Origin: a bacterium
GTDB taxonomy: Bacteria; Hinthialibacterota; Hinthialibacteria; OLB16
Length of the DNA stretch: 64,000 nucleotides
Assembly (NCBI GenBank): GCA_022072055.1
Contig: JAJVIK010000009.1
Location: 151,289 to 215,288 of the forward strand
Direction: 5' to 3'
Each line of letters starts with the position of its first letter. Positions within the stretch are counted from its first letter, which is position 1. This document shows positions 54,328 through 63,550 of this stretch, one piece after another. The notes under the pieces were generated by a model that was not told where the DNA came from, did not search any database, and saw only the letters and a program-made list of their open reading frames with translations. The translations under genes were made by a program, and so were the position numbers.

Positions 54328-55741
54328 CCGCGGTCTCCGGCGCGGAGCGATAGGTCCTGGAGACCAGCCCGTGCTTGCGGAAAAGCCGTTGGAGACTGCT
54401 ACGGTCCATTTCGGCGATCAGAGCGGCTTGAGTCACATTCCCCTCGCACGCGCGAAGGAGCCGCTCAAGGTACTCTTTCTCAAACGATTCCACCATCTTG
54501 CCCTTGGCCGAATGGAAGGGTTCCAGCGGCGCGCCCTCCTCGCCGAGCACCTTCGGGGGGCGAGCGCGGACAATCGCGGTGGGAAGGCTGTCCGGCTCGA
54601 TCAAATCCTTGGTTTCAAGGAGCACGGTCCTCTCGACCACATTCCGGAGTTCGCGCACATTCCCCGGCCAGCGATAGGCCATGAGGGCCTCCCTCGCCGC
54701 GCCGGAGAACCCCATCACATTCCGGGAGAATTCATGGTTGTAGCGCCTGAGAAAGGTGTCCGCGAGGAGCAGGATGTCCTCTCCGCGCTCGCGCAGCGGC
54801 GGGACTCGAACCGGAATCACGGACAAACGGTAGAACAGGTCCTCCCGAAAGCGACCATCCCGAACCCTTCCCTCCAGCGAAACATTGGTCGCCGCCAGAA
54901 CCCGCACATCGACCCGGATGTCCCGAGTTCCCCCGACCCGCCGGAAGGTCTTGTCCTCCAGCACGCGAAGGAGCTTGGCCTGAAGTCGCAGGTCCATTTC
55001 GCCGATCTCATCGAGGAACATGGTCCCTCCATCCGCCACCTCGAAGAGTCCCGGCTTGTTGGTCTTGGCGTCGGTGAAGGCCCCGCGGGTGTGGCCGAAG
55101 AGCTCGCTTTCCAAGAGGTGTCCGTCGAGCGTGGCGCAGTTCACCGCCACAAAGGGCGCGGAGGCGCGATCGCTCTTCTCATGGATGGTCCGCGCCACCA
55201 CCTCCTTCCCGGAACCGGTTTCGCCGGTGATCAGGACCGTGGTGCTGGCGCTCGCCCCGATGCGCTCAATGGTCCGGAAGAGCTTGTGCATCACCGGGCT
55301 TTGCCCGATCAAGCCCATGTACATCCCGCGATCCCACACCGACTTGAGCGCGGTCAGTTCCTCGCGCATCGAGACAATCTGGAGGGCCTTCTCGATGCTC
55401 CGGTTGAGGGTGTTGAAATCGAACGGCTTGGCCACGAAGTCGAAGGCGCCATCGCGCATCGCCTCCACCGCCATGCGGATCTCGCCATGCGCGGTGATGA
55501 TGATGATCGGCAGATCCGGGTCGCGGCGGCGGATGTCCTTGAGCATCTCCATGCCGTTGGCGTCGGGAAGACGGACATCCAGGACGATCAGATCGGGGCG
55601 CTCCCGGTCGATTTGCGCGAACGCCTCCGCGCCGCTTTTGGCCAAACGCGGTTCATACCCGGCCCGCTCCAGGGACTTCCCCAGGAACTTCCGGATGTTT
55701 TCCTCGTCATCCACAATCAGAACCTGGCGCGGCCTTGTCAT
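54317..55741 (-). CDS. NtrC-family sigma54-dependent response regulator
   Basis: 474 residues from ATG 55741, which overlaps the kinase stop by 4 bases (ATGA). The receiver domain has DD (11-12), phospho-acceptor Asp55 in LIVLDVRLPD and Lys in VAKPFDF. The AAA+ domain has Walker A GETGSGKE, the sigma54-contact loop GAFTDA, Walker B GGTMFLDEIGEMDL, and the arginine-finger region RYNHEFSRNVMGFS...RWPGNVRELRN. The C-terminal Fis-type helix-turn-helix reads CEGNVTQAALIAEMDRSSLQRLFRKHGL. It activates unknown sigma54 promoters in response to its partner kinase. The 3' end overlaps the convergent ceramidase-like gene by 11 bases. Confidence 0.92.
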   Translation of the reverse strand: MTRPRQVLIVDDEENIRKFLGKSLERAGYEPRLAKSGAEAFAQIDRERPDLIVLDVRLPDANGMEMLKDIRRRDPDLPIIIITAHGEIRMAVEAMRDGAFDFVAKPFDFNTLNRSIEKALQIVSMREELTALKSVWDRGMYMGLIGQSPVMHKLFRTIERIGASASTTVLITGETGSGKEVVARTIHEKSDRASAPFVAVNCATLDGHLLESELFGHTRGAFTDAKTNKPGLFEVADGGTMFLDEIGEMDLRLQAKLLRVLEDKTFRRVGGTRDIRVDVRVLAATNVSLEGRVRDGRFREDLFYRLSVIPVRVPPLRERGEDILLLADTFLRRYNHEFSRNVMGFSGAAREALMAYRWPGNVRELRNVVERTVLLETKDLIEPDSLPTAIVRARPPKVLGEEGAPLEPFHSAKGKMVESFEKEYLERLLRACEGNVTQAALIAEMDRSSLQRLFRKHGLVSRTYRSAPETAATP

Positions 55742-56886
55742 CTTCGTTTGGGCCCTTCGGGCAGGAGCACCTGCGCGGTGGCCCCCTCTCCGGGAGTGGA
55801 GTTGATGCGGATTTCGCCGTCGTGACGGCGAACAATGGACAGGGAAGTGGCCAGCCCGAGGCCGGTTCCGTTGGGCTTCGTGGTGAAGAACGGGTCGAAC
55901 AGGCGGTGAACGTGCTCCTCCGGGATACCACACCCCGTATCGCGGACAATCAGGCGATACCCCGCGCATTCCTTCTTTTCGTTCGACCAGTTGATCGACT
56001 TCGAGTAGCGTCCCTGCAACTCCAGGGTCCCCCCGCCGGGCATCGCCTGGAGCGAGTTGACCAGGAGATTGAGCAGGACCTGGTGAAGCTGATTCCGGTC
56101 GGCCCAAATCTTGAGGTCGGGCGGATCAACCTCGACCTTGAGCGCCACCCCCTGCTGGACCGCGGTTCCGCGAATGTACCGGCAGACCTGATTAAAGAGC
56201 GCGCTGAGCTGGAACCATTCCGGCTGGCTGGCCTTGGCCTTGGTGAAATTGAGCAGATCAGAGACCACTCGATCCAGACGCCCGATGTCGCGCGTGATGT
56301 CATCCAGGATATCCTTGGCGGCCGGGTCCGAGAGGGAATTCGGATCGAGCGCATCGAGACCCAAGCGGATGCCCGCGAGAGGATTGCGGATTTCGTGCGC
56401 GATTCCCGCGGCGACCTCGCCGATGGTGATCAGCTTGGCGGATTGAAGGAGCTGCCGCTCCAGGCGTTTTTCATTCGAGCGGTCGCGGAAGATTTCCACC
56501 ACATGACGGACTCGTCCCTTGGAGTCCCGGAGCGGTTTGGTCTGAATTTCGGTCACCCAACGGTCGCCGTTGCCGTCGATTCCCCAGACCTCCTTGCGGC
56601 GCGGCTCCCCATCCGTGAAAGTGGCCCGGACAATGCACTCGTCGCAGGACCCTTTTCTGCCCGGGACAACCTCTCCGCAGCAGCGCCCGGCGGCATCCGC
56701 AGGGGGAACCCCAGGGCACTTGGCCACATCAGTGTTCGTGAACGCCACGGAAAGGTCCTCGGTCAGCACCCGCACCGGATCATCCAACTGCTGAAAGGCC
56801 GCCCATGCGAGCTCCGAGTCGGCGCGGCCCGAGCCCGTCGGTTTCCTTCTCCGCGCGAATAGGGAACGCGTCCGAGTCTCAATCAC
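55738..56886 (-). CDS. PAS sensor histidine kinase
   Basis: 382 residues, no membrane segment, so a soluble sensor. The PAS domain (about 28-138) contains five cysteines (C57, C69, C70, C81, C84) in CPGV...RCCGEV...GSCDECIV, followed by the PAC-like KPLRDSKGRVRHVVEIFRD. The HisKA domain has the phospho-accepting His164 in AAGIAHEIRNPLAGIRLGLDAL. The HATPase domain has the N box QLHQVLLNLLVNSLQAM, G1 VRDTGCGIPEEHVHRLFDPFFTTKPNGTGLGLA. It phosphorylates the adjacent regulator. The cysteine cluster may bind a metal or sense redox state. Confidence 0.9.
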   Translation of the reverse strand: MIETRTRSLFARRRKPTGSGRADSELAWAAFQQLDDPVRVLTEDLSVAFTNTDVAKCPGVPPADAAGRCCGEVVPGRKGSCDECIVRATFTDGEPRRKEVWGIDGNGDRWVTEIQTKPLRDSKGRVRHVVEIFRDRSNEKRLERQLLQSAKLITIGEVAAGIAHEIRNPLAGIRLGLDALDPNSLSDPAAKDILDDITRDIGRLDRVVSDLLNFTKAKASQPEWFQLSALFNQVCRYIRGTAVQQGVALKVEVDPPDLKIWADRNQLHQVLLNLLVNSLQAMPGGGTLELQGRYSKSINWSNEKKECAGYRLIVRDTGCGIPEEHVHRLFDPFFTTKPNGTGLGLATSLSIVRRHDGEIRINSTPGEGATAQVLLPEGPKRR

Positions 56887-56943
56887 AATCGTGGGAGATG
56901 TTCACTCATGCAACCGTTTCACGCCGGACCCCTGTCCTGGTGA

Positions 56944-57252
56944 TCAGACATGAACCAACGGATGGATCGCCCGGAGCCTTCCCTGCATGGAGCGCTCGGC
57001 GAGCTTTAGATCATACGCCGCCTGTAGGTTGAGCCAATATTGCGGAGTTTGTCCGAAGGCTCGACCGAAAAGGAGGGCGAGTTCGGGTGTTACCGGACGT
57101 CTCCTTCCCAACACATGCGAAATTCGCATCGGTGAGACCCCGAGCGCGCGCGCAAATCCAGCCTGGGTTATCCCCAATTCATCGAGAGCTTCCCTGAGAA
57201 ACTCCCCGGGATGGATCGCGGGGAGGCCGCTTCTACCGAGCATGTGTGTCAC
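56944..57252 (-). CDS. higA: HigA-type antitoxin (XRE helix-turn-helix)
   Basis: 102 residues. IHPGEFLREALDELGITQAGFARALGVSPMRISHVLGRRRPVTPELALLFGRAFGQTPQYWLNLQAAYDL is the full HigA/VapI-type DNA-binding domain with the GEFLREALDE start and WLNLQxxYDL end. It lies 3 bases after the higB toxin stop, the usual toxin-first order. It neutralises HigB and represses the operon. ATG 57252 or 57243 are both possible starts. Confidence 0.9.
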   Translation of the reverse strand: MTHMLGRSGLPAIHPGEFLREALDELGITQAGFARALGVSPMRISHVLGRRRPVTPELALLFGRAFGQTPQYWLNLQAAYDLKLAERSMQGRLRAIHPLVHV

Positions 57253-57255
57253 TCC

Positions 57256-57537
57256 TCAATGATAGTCTACAATCTCGACCTCAAAGGCGTGACCCCCCTC
57301 GAACCGAAAGCAGACTCGCCATTTGTCGTTGATCCGGATACTCCATTGCCCTTTCCGGTCTCGAGTTAGTTGCTCCAAGCGATTCGATGGAGGGAATCTC
57401 AGGTCCTCGATGCTTACCGCGGAGTCAAGCTGGATCAGACGCATCGCCGCGCGCCTCCACACTTCTGAAGGGAAACGCCGTGACCTCCCCGTGACAAAGA
57501 ACCGCCTTGTCTCGGGAGAGGCGAAGGACCGAATCAT
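57256..57537 (-). CDS. higB: HigB-type toxin (RelE/ParE fold)
   Basis: 93 residues. MIRSFASPETRRFFVTGRSRRFPSEVWRRAAMRL, the RFPPSNRLEQLTRDRKGQWSIRINDKWRVCFRF segment and VEIVDYH at the end match the HigB/plasmid-maintenance killer family. Members are ribosome-dependent mRNA endonucleases; the conserved basic residues and terminal DYH are present. It appears intact, unlike the toxins near the DISARM locus. It is divergent from pdxA across a 157-base gap in which nothing else is recognised. Confidence 0.9.
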   Translation of the reverse strand: MIRSFASPETRRFFVTGRSRRFPSEVWRRAAMRLIQLDSAVSIEDLRFPPSNRLEQLTRDRKGQWSIRINDKWRVCFRFEGGHAFEVEIVDYH

Positions 57538-57694
57538 TAAGAACCATAAACTGCTTGTTTATGCCGGTCAAGGAATAACCGCGTGGCCCATGCCTATCCT
57601 TGTACGGCTTCCTCCTTCCACCCCAAGCCGGATGGATTCCTCAGCCGTTTTCCTGTCCAATTCCCATCATAACCGGCAAGCTCGGAGTCCATCA

Positions 57695-58678
57695 ATGAGG
57701 AATTCCCCATCCAAGCCTTCCGTCGCGGTCACCCTGGGCGACCCGGCCGGCGTTGGTCCCGAACTCTGCCTGCGTCTGCTCCAGGAGGCCGATAGGGGAA
57801 TCCTCCCTTACCGCCCGGTGGTTCTTGGCGACCTCGGCCTCCTTGAGCGAGTCTCCAAGGCGACCAGGATCCCCCTGGCCGAGCGGCATGTGCGAGACCT
57901 TCGCAACCTGAACTCGGCGCGGGTGGAGCCGGGGAAGATCCAGGCCGAGTGTGGACGAGCCGCGGGAGAGTTCATCCGCGCCGCAGTCGAAGGGTGTCGC
58001 TCCGGCGAGTTCGCGGCGATGGTTACCGCCCCAATACACAAGGAGTCTCTCCACCAGGGCGGCTTCGATTACCCCGGTCACACCGAGATGATCGCCGATC
58101 TTCTTGGGGTCCGGGGCAGGGAAGCCATGCTGCTCACCAGCGAAAAAATATCCGTGACCTTCGCCACCCTCCATGTTTCGATTGCCGAGGCGGCAAAGTC
58201 GCTTCGCCAAGTGGAGATTGTTCGCGCGGGGCGCCTCGCGGCGGAATGGCTGGGCCGGCTGCGAGGTCGCCCGGCCCGTGTCGGAGTGCTTGCCCTTAAT
58301 CCCCACGCCGGAGAGGGCGGACTCATGGGGAATGAGGAACTCAGTCGGATACGACCGGCCCTTGAAGAACTCCGGAGCAAGGGCATCCATGCCGAAGGGC
58401 CGTTGGTCCCGGATGCCGCCTTCACCGAACATGCACGGGCGCGTTTCGATGTGTATGTGGCCATGTACCACGATCAAGGATCGATCCCGTTCAAGATGCT
58501 CGCCTTTGAGGAAGGTGTGAATGTCACGATGGGGCTTCCGATCCATCGAACCAGCCCCGATCACGGCACCGCCTTCGATATCGCCTGGAAGGGGATCGCC
58601 TCCCCTTCGAGCTTCTTCGCCGCCGCCAACCTCGCGGCGCGTCTCGCGCGCGGCGCCGCCGGACAGGAACAAGGTTGA
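57695..58678 (+). CDS. pdxA: 4-hydroxythreonine-4-phosphate dehydrogenase
   Basis: 327 residues from ATG 57695 with CGGAG upstream; the frame is open to 57323 but family proteins start near here. It oxidises 4-hydroxythreonine 4-phosphate in pyridoxal phosphate synthesis. Signatures: VTLGDPAGVGPEL, MVTAPIHKESLHQGGFDYPGHTEMIADLLG (metal His), LALNPHAGEGGLMGNEEL, MYHDQGSIPFKMLAFEEGVNVTMGLPIHRTSPDHGTAFDIAWKG. Metal-binding histidines are present in all three expected places. No other pdx gene is in the window. Followed after 15 bases by the membrane glycosyltransferase gene. Confidence 0.95.
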   Translation: MRNSPSKPSVAVTLGDPAGVGPELCLRLLQEADRGILPYRPVVLGDLGLLERVSKATRIPLAERHVRDLRNLNSARVEPGKIQAECGRAAGEFIRAAVEGCRSGEFAAMVTAPIHKESLHQGGFDYPGHTEMIADLLGVRGREAMLLTSEKISVTFATLHVSIAEAAKSLRQVEIVRAGRLAAEWLGRLRGRPARVGVLALNPHAGEGGLMGNEELSRIRPALEELRSKGIHAEGPLVPDAAFTEHARARFDVYVAMYHDQGSIPFKMLAFEEGVNVTMGLPIHRTSPDHGTAFDIAWKGIASPSSFFAAANLAARLARGAAGQEQG

Positions 58679-58693
58679 GCGCGCTCGTTCATC

Positions 58694-61318
58694 ATGACCC
58701 AACACGTCCGTTTTTTTCTGGTTCTACTCTTCTGGACTCTCCTACTCCTTGCCTCCGGTTTTCGGATACTGGGAGTCCAAGTGTTCCCGACTGTCGGCCT
58801 TGGCGCGCCTTTCCTGCTTGGGACACGCGCCGCCACGGTGGTCCAGGGGCTGGTTCAGGCCGGTCTCTGTGGAACCTTGGTCTTTGGGCTGATCCTCATT
58901 ATGCGCAAGTTGCTCCCCGCCGCGAGAAGGATTCCCATGCTCGAACTTGTACTCGTCGGCTGGGTTCCCGCATCGGGCCTGCTTGCGGGGGCGATCCGGT
59001 TCGCATCGGCTTACCCGGAGGCGGACTGGTTGTTGTGTCTGGAACCGGCGCTGATCGGAGCCGGTTTTCCGCTCCTGCTGCTTTGCGCCGGAGTCCTCGT
59101 GGGGCGCCTCTCAGGTCTCCTCCCGAAGCAATCGGATCACACCGAGGTTCCCTTCCTCCACTTCCTCCTCGTGACGAACCTTCTGGGTTCCCTTGCGCTG
59201 GCCGTGGGGCTCTATCTTGCCGCTTTACTCCGACTATGGCTCCCCGTCGTACTCTGGGGCGGGTGTCTCCTGGTCCTGGTCGCGGGCCTCCTCTTCCTCT
59301 TTCGCGAACGCGGTCGAATCGTCCTCTTCCAATCAACGGATGAAAGTGGGGAGGCCGACTCAAGCGGGAAGTCTTCCCGCTTCGATTGGCGCGAGGCGGC
59401 GATGGCGGGCGCGCTCTGTTTGATCCTCCAGGCCTCGTTCCAACTGGCCACACTCCCTCCGGATGATTCCGATGAACTGCGCTACCACCTCTCCATCCCC
59501 AAGCGCTATCTGGAGCATGGCGGGGCGGTCGAGATTCCCGGCCAGAATTTCGCCCATTTTCCCCTCGGGCTGGAGGTCCTTTTCGCGCTTCCCCTTTCAC
59601 TCGATCTTCTCCGCGCGGACGAGGCGCGGATGGGATGGAGCTGTGGGGTCAAGATCGTTCACCTTTGGTACTTTGTTCTCACGCTCATCCTTCTCCGGGT
59701 CTGGACCCGGGAGCGCTTGGTGGCGGACCGGCGCGAGACGGAGGGGGAAGGAGATCACCCGCAATCCGGCTTGGCGGGGCTGCTTGTGTTGGCCTCGATC
59801 CCCTTCGCGCCGGTTCTGGGGGCCTGGGCCTTTGTCGAATTCGGTGCGGCTTTCGGTTGGCTGGCCTCGGCCTACTTCCTGTGGCGGGCCCTGTCTTCGG
59901 AGAGTTCCGAGAAGCAATGCGGAGGGCCAGACCGGAAGAACTCCATCCTCGCGGCCTTGGCGGTGGGCTGGAGCCTCGCGGTGAAATACACCAGTCTGGC
60001 CTGGTGGGCGCTGCTCCTTCTGGTTCTACTTGCAGTGTCTTTACAGCGACGACGCCTTCATCCCGCCATGATATGCATGCTGATTCTCCCCGGGCTGTGT
60101 GTTTCTCCTTGGCTCCTCCACAACGCTTGGACCACCGGAAACCCCTTCGCGCCCCTCCTCTCGTCGGTCTTTGGAGGGGGCTTCGATCCGGTCCAGAAGG
60201 CTTTTTACGATTGGCATGCGGGGATGAAGGGAGACTTGAATCTGTTTCGCCGGCTCCCCTGGTGGGAAAAAGCCCTGGACCTGGTCTTGCTTCCGTTTCG
60301 GGCCGTGTTCTTCCCCGAGAGATTTGAGAACAACCCGCTGGGAGGGCTGCTCCTCGCGCTGTTTCCGGCGGCGCTGCTTGGCGGCACTGCAAGATTCGCC
60401 GATCCTCCCTTTCCGCGCTCGCGCGGAGTCGGGTTTGTCGCGGCCATCGCCGCCGGGGTGTATCTGCTCTGGGCGCTGACCTATCGCGACCCGCGCTTTG
60501 CCCTTCCCCTGTGGGGGATCCTCGCGATGGGAATCGGCCTCGGGCTCTCCAAGCAAGCCCCAGCAAGAGAATCCCCCCGGTTCCACCACCATGCTAGTTC
60601 ATTCCTGAGCCTATTGATTGTTCTATGGTCGCTGATGCAATGCGAGGAGCTCTTTTCCCGAGTCGGGAGATTCTCCTCGGCGATCCTCCTTCGCAAAACA
60701 CCCGATGCGCACCTCACCCGCCCGGATCGGATCCCCCAAGTGGCGACAATCCGGGAAGTTGAGCGAATGCGCTCCGCTCACCCGGGGGGCAAACCTTCCC
60801 TTCTGCTCCTGGGCCAGGAGCAGTCTTACTATTTCGACTCGCCCGTGCGTGGGAACGATTATTTTGATGGACCTTTACTGGCCTCAATTGCCCGCGAGGC
60901 CTCAAGCGTGGAGGCGATGAGCGAAAGCTTGAGGAGGCTCGGCGCAGACTGGATTTGGGTCCATCGCGGGACCCTGGAGGGTAATGTGTTTAACCTGGTC
61001 CGCGGCTTCATCTTTTGCCTCCCGGCGGAGGAGGGGCTTGACGCCATGCGCGAACTTGCCGAATCGAACCCCAGCGGGCTCCTGGATGCCGAGGCATGGC
61101 TGGAACGCGCCACCCAAAATGAGCCCTTCCGAAGAATGCACGCTTGGCTGATTCGCCATCCGGGCTACCGCGAGGTTCCCCTCGCAACCGTTCCGCCGGG
61201 CGAGCGCCCAATCTGCCCCCTCGCGGGCGTGATGCTGAAGCGGCCGGAACTCAAGGGAATTTCCGCGGCGGACCTGCCGCGAGTGAGCATCTCACTGCTG
61301 GTCGCCGACAGTCCCTAA
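58694..61318 (+). CDS. Polytopic GT-C (RgtA-D/GT39-like) glycosyltransferase
   Basis: 874 residues with many membrane helices. An N-terminal block of about six helices (1-210) is followed by a loop containing LPPDDSDELRYHLSIPKRYLEHGG, where the acidic pair in the first large loop is typical of GT-C enzymes that use polyprenyl-phosphate sugars. More helices follow (LLVLASIPFAPVLGAWAFVEFGAAFGWLASAYFLW, WSLAVKYTSLAWWALLLLVLLAV). A soluble C-terminal part from about 650 (REVERMRSAHPGGKPSLLLLGQEQSYYFDSPV) is periplasmic. Donor and acceptor unknown. The 3' end overlaps the convergent URO-D gene by 27 bases. Confidence 0.75.
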   Translation: MTQHVRFFLVLLFWTLLLLASGFRILGVQVFPTVGLGAPFLLGTRAATVVQGLVQAGLCGTLVFGLILIMRKLLPAARRIPMLELVLVGWVPASGLLAGAIRFASAYPEADWLLCLEPALIGAGFPLLLLCAGVLVGRLSGLLPKQSDHTEVPFLHFLLVTNLLGSLALAVGLYLAALLRLWLPVVLWGGCLLVLVAGLLFLFRERGRIVLFQSTDESGEADSSGKSSRFDWREAAMAGALCLILQASFQLATLPPDDSDELRYHLSIPKRYLEHGGAVEIPGQNFAHFPLGLEVLFALPLSLDLLRADEARMGWSCGVKIVHLWYFVLTLILLRVWTRERLVADRRETEGEGDHPQSGLAGLLVLASIPFAPVLGAWAFVEFGAAFGWLASAYFLWRALSSESSEKQCGGPDRKNSILAALAVGWSLAVKYTSLAWWALLLLVLLAVSLQRRRLHPAMICMLILPGLCVSPWLLHNAWTTGNPFAPLLSSVFGGGFDPVQKAFYDWHAGMKGDLNLFRRLPWWEKALDLVLLPFRAVFFPERFENNPLGGLLLALFPAALLGGTARFADPPFPRSRGVGFVAAIAAGVYLLWALTYRDPRFALPLWGILAMGIGLGLSKQAPARESPRFHHHASSFLSLLIVLWSLMQCEELFSRVGRFSSAILLRKTPDAHLTRPDRIPQVATIREVERMRSAHPGGKPSLLLLGQEQSYYFDSPVRGNDYFDGPLLASIAREASSVEAMSESLRRLGADWIWVHRGTLEGNVFNLVRGFIFCLPAEEGLDAMRELAESNPSGLLDAEAWLERATQNEPFRRMHAWLIRHPGYREVPLATVPPGERPICPLAGVMLKRPELKGISAADLPRVSISLLVADSP

Positions 61319-62317
61319 CCCCTCATCCCAAGCCTCAAGGGCCGCGCGCACATTCTCCGGCCTCGCGAGCAACCCGAACTCGCATTGCGCGATCACTCCG
61401 CCGTTTTGGTAAAGGTGGCGATTGAAGGAGGCCACCGCCGCTCGGATCTCCTCAACCGTGGCGTGGGGCAGAAGATGTTGACGGTCCATCTCGCCCCAGA
61501 ACGTGATTCGCCCGCGAAAGCGCTCGAGATTCTCCCATCCCATGCAGAAGACCTGCGAGTTCAGGGCATCCACCCCGATCTCGATCAGGTCCTCGTAGAT
61601 GTCCACGATATACCCATCGCTGTGCATGAACATCTGCTTGCCGTGATCGTGAGCAATGGCGACATAGTCGCGGTAAAGCGGTTTGAACAGCTCGCGCCAG
61701 GTCTTCGGGGAAATGAGCAGCGCGTTCTGAGCGCCCCAGTCATCCAGCATCGAAAGCGCATCCACCTCGGTCTTGGCCCACTCCTCCAGCAGCTCGCAAT
61801 TGAAGGCGTGCAGCCTCGCAAGAAACGGCAAAAACCCCTCGGCGCGGGCGGCGAGGTCCAGATACAGGTTTTCGCTTCCGCGCAGGTACTGCAACCGCTC
61901 AAAGGGGTGAGCCGCGAAACCGGCGCGAACATGGAGGGTGTTGACGCGACAAAAGCGGTTGACCAATTCCCGGTCGAAAGTGAGCAGCTCAACCGGGAAC
62001 TTGTATTCCGCACCGTCCGTTTCCCAGTCCTTGATCAGCGGGTCCTTCACCTCGCCGATGGCCCCATCCTGAATGCTGGTGAAGGCGCAGCCCCACTCGT
62101 CCCGAGAGGTTCCGGCGGCGTGACGGTCCCCCTCCGACCGTGGCGGCTTGGAGTACTCCACCGGCGGGCAGACCGTGTCCCACGGGAAATCCCGCTCAAT
62201 CGCGGCGAGCTCGCTGGGATGGTTTAGCCGCGCCCAAGGCAGGACCCACAGATCGCGCGGAATCCGGTCGGGATGATCGAACTCAAGTGTCCTCCGAACC
62301 CGTTCGCGCGAATCCAT
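61292..62317 (-). CDS. Uroporphyrinogen decarboxylase (URO-D) superfamily protein
   Basis: 341 residues. MDSRERVRRTLEFDHPDRIPRDLW is the common start of URO-D-like proteins outside heme synthesis. DALSMLDDWGAQNALLISPKTWRELFKPLYRDYVAIAHDHGKQMFMHSDGYIVDIYEDLIEIGVDALN matches the barrel region used by corrinoid methyltransferases of the MtaA/CmuA type. True HemE motifs (RQAGRYLPEY) are absent, so this is not the heme enzyme. It may act on a methylated or carboxylated small molecule. Substrate unknown. It heads away from the HAD gene with a 23-base gap on the same strand. Confidence 0.85.
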   Translation of the reverse strand: MDSRERVRRTLEFDHPDRIPRDLWVLPWARLNHPSELAAIERDFPWDTVCPPVEYSKPPRSEGDRHAAGTSRDEWGCAFTSIQDGAIGEVKDPLIKDWETDGAEYKFPVELLTFDRELVNRFCRVNTLHVRAGFAAHPFERLQYLRGSENLYLDLAARAEGFLPFLARLHAFNCELLEEWAKTEVDALSMLDDWGAQNALLISPKTWRELFKPLYRDYVAIAHDHGKQMFMHSDGYIVDIYEDLIEIGVDALNSQVFCMGWENLERFRGRITFWGEMDRQHLLPHATVEEIRAAVASFNRHLYQNGGVIAQCEFGLLARPENVRAALEAWDEGLGTVGDQQ

Positions 62318-62340
62318 ATCGAAGTCTCCGAGCGGGGATT

Positions 62341-63006
62341 CTAGCGCGATTGGGCGGCGTGTTCGAGGAGACGGAGAAGGGGAAGCTCGGCCAAGGACCT
62401 CACTCGCAGATCGGCCCCGTCAAGGTCCAGGCGGCTTGTGATCGGATTGTCCACCGCCACGCAGAAAATGCCCGCCGCCATCGCCGCGTGCACGCCATTC
62501 GGGGAATCCTCAATCGCGATGGCCTCTTCGGGTCGGACCCCAAGAGCCGCCAGGGCCTGAACGAAGAGCGCGGGGTCCGGTTTGGTGAGATGGACATCCT
62601 CGGCGGTTCGGATCGAATGGACCATTTGGAGCAACCCCAGACGTTCCAGGTGCCCACTGACCCAGGAGTGATCCGCGCTGGAGGCGATTCCGATTCGGAG
62701 CCCCAGCCCTTCGCCGTCGCGGAAATACTCTCGAACGCCGGGTCGGATCGGTTCCGCGAAAACCCGCGCGTGGAAGAGCTCCCTCTTCCTGGCGCGGATC
62801 GATTCGCGCGAAAGCCTCCCGTCCGTCTTTTCGATCAGGTGCTCGATCAGGTCGAGGGGCGAGTGCGCGGTTCCGAGCGTGTTGGCCCACTCCTCGATAG
62901 AAAGGGGGTGGCCGTGCTCGCGGTACACCTCCACCCAGGTTTCGTAATCCGGGGTCTCGGTGTCGAGGATGGTTCCATCAAAATCAAAAATCAGCGCGCG
63001 AATCAT
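62341..63006 (-). CDS. HAD-superfamily phosphatase (beta-phosphoglucomutase-like)
   Basis: 221 residues. Motif I is FDFDGTILDTE (catalytic Asp pair), the helical cap holds YETWVEVYREHGHPLSIEEWANTLG, motif II is IGIASSAD, motif III Lys is in HLTKPDPALFVQAL, and motif IV is AIEDSPNGVHAAMAAG. This is HAD subfamily IA with a C1 cap, close to beta-phosphoglucomutase and sugar-phosphate phosphatases. It overlaps the GNAT gene by 4 bases, so both are likely translated from one message. Substrate unknown. Confidence 0.88.
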   Translation of the reverse strand: MIRALIFDFDGTILDTETPDYETWVEVYREHGHPLSIEEWANTLGTAHSPLDLIEHLIEKTDGRLSRESIRARKRELFHARVFAEPIRPGVREYFRDGEGLGLRIGIASSADHSWVSGHLERLGLLQMVHSIRTAEDVHLTKPDPALFVQALAALGVRPEEAIAIEDSPNGVHAAMAAGIFCVAVDNPITSRLDLDGADLRVRSLAELPLLRLLEHAAQSR

Positions 63007-63476
63007 GGTTCCGTATCGGCCAGGGTCCAGTCTTTCTCATAGAAGGCGTATCCCCGCTTCGTCATCCCCATCCGTTCATAGACCTTCATGGCGCGCTGGT
63101 TCTCGCGCTCCACATACAGCCGCAGGGCCACCGCCTCGCCTCCTTCGCGGGCCGCTTTTTCGACATGCTCGAACAAGGCCCGGAAGACTCCCCGCTCGCG
63201 GCTCCCCTCCTCCACATACACGCTCTGAAGCCACCAGATGCGGCCGTTCCGCCAGTCGCTCCACTCATGGGTGACCATGCACTGTCCCACAACCGTGTCT
63301 CCCAAGGTCGCGACAAAGTAGCGGCACAAATCAGGGTTCGCCAGGGCGTTCTCCACGCCCCCGCGGAGCACCCGCTCGTCGAGTGTCCGGCCCTCGGTCT
63401 CATGCGCGAGCAGTGCATTGAAACGCACAATGGCCGCGATGTCCTCGCGCCGTGCCTCCCGAACACAAATCTCCAT
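63003..63476 (-). CDS. GNAT family N-acetyltransferase
   Basis: 157 residues. MEICVREARREDIAAIVRFNALLAHETEG is the N-terminal GNAT strand-helix. The acetyl-CoA site is in WWLQSVYVEEGSRERGVFRALFEHVEKAAREGG, with the Q/RxxGxG/A loop in divergent form (SRERGVFRAL). The end ALRLYVERENQRAMKVYERMGMTKRGYAFYEKDW has the usual N...A...Y...GF/M pattern. Acceptor substrate unknown. Last gene upstream of the HAD phosphatase on the same strand. Confidence 0.88.
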   Translation of the reverse strand: MEICVREARREDIAAIVRFNALLAHETEGRTLDERVLRGGVENALANPDLCRYFVATLGDTVVGQCMVTHEWSDWRNGRIWWLQSVYVEEGSRERGVFRALFEHVEKAAREGGEAVALRLYVERENQRAMKVYERMGMTKRGYAFYEKDWTLADTEP

Positions 63477-63550
63477 GGCTGTTCGGGCAGGGTTATTTCA
63501 CATCCGGGGAGGCGAGAGTAGGTCTCTCCGCCCGGCTGACCGAGCGTTGA

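Noticed and set aside
54110..55825. 571-codon plus-strand frame over the NtrC-type regulator
   Set aside because: The minus strand carries intact receiver, AAA+ and Fis motifs; the plus frame has none.
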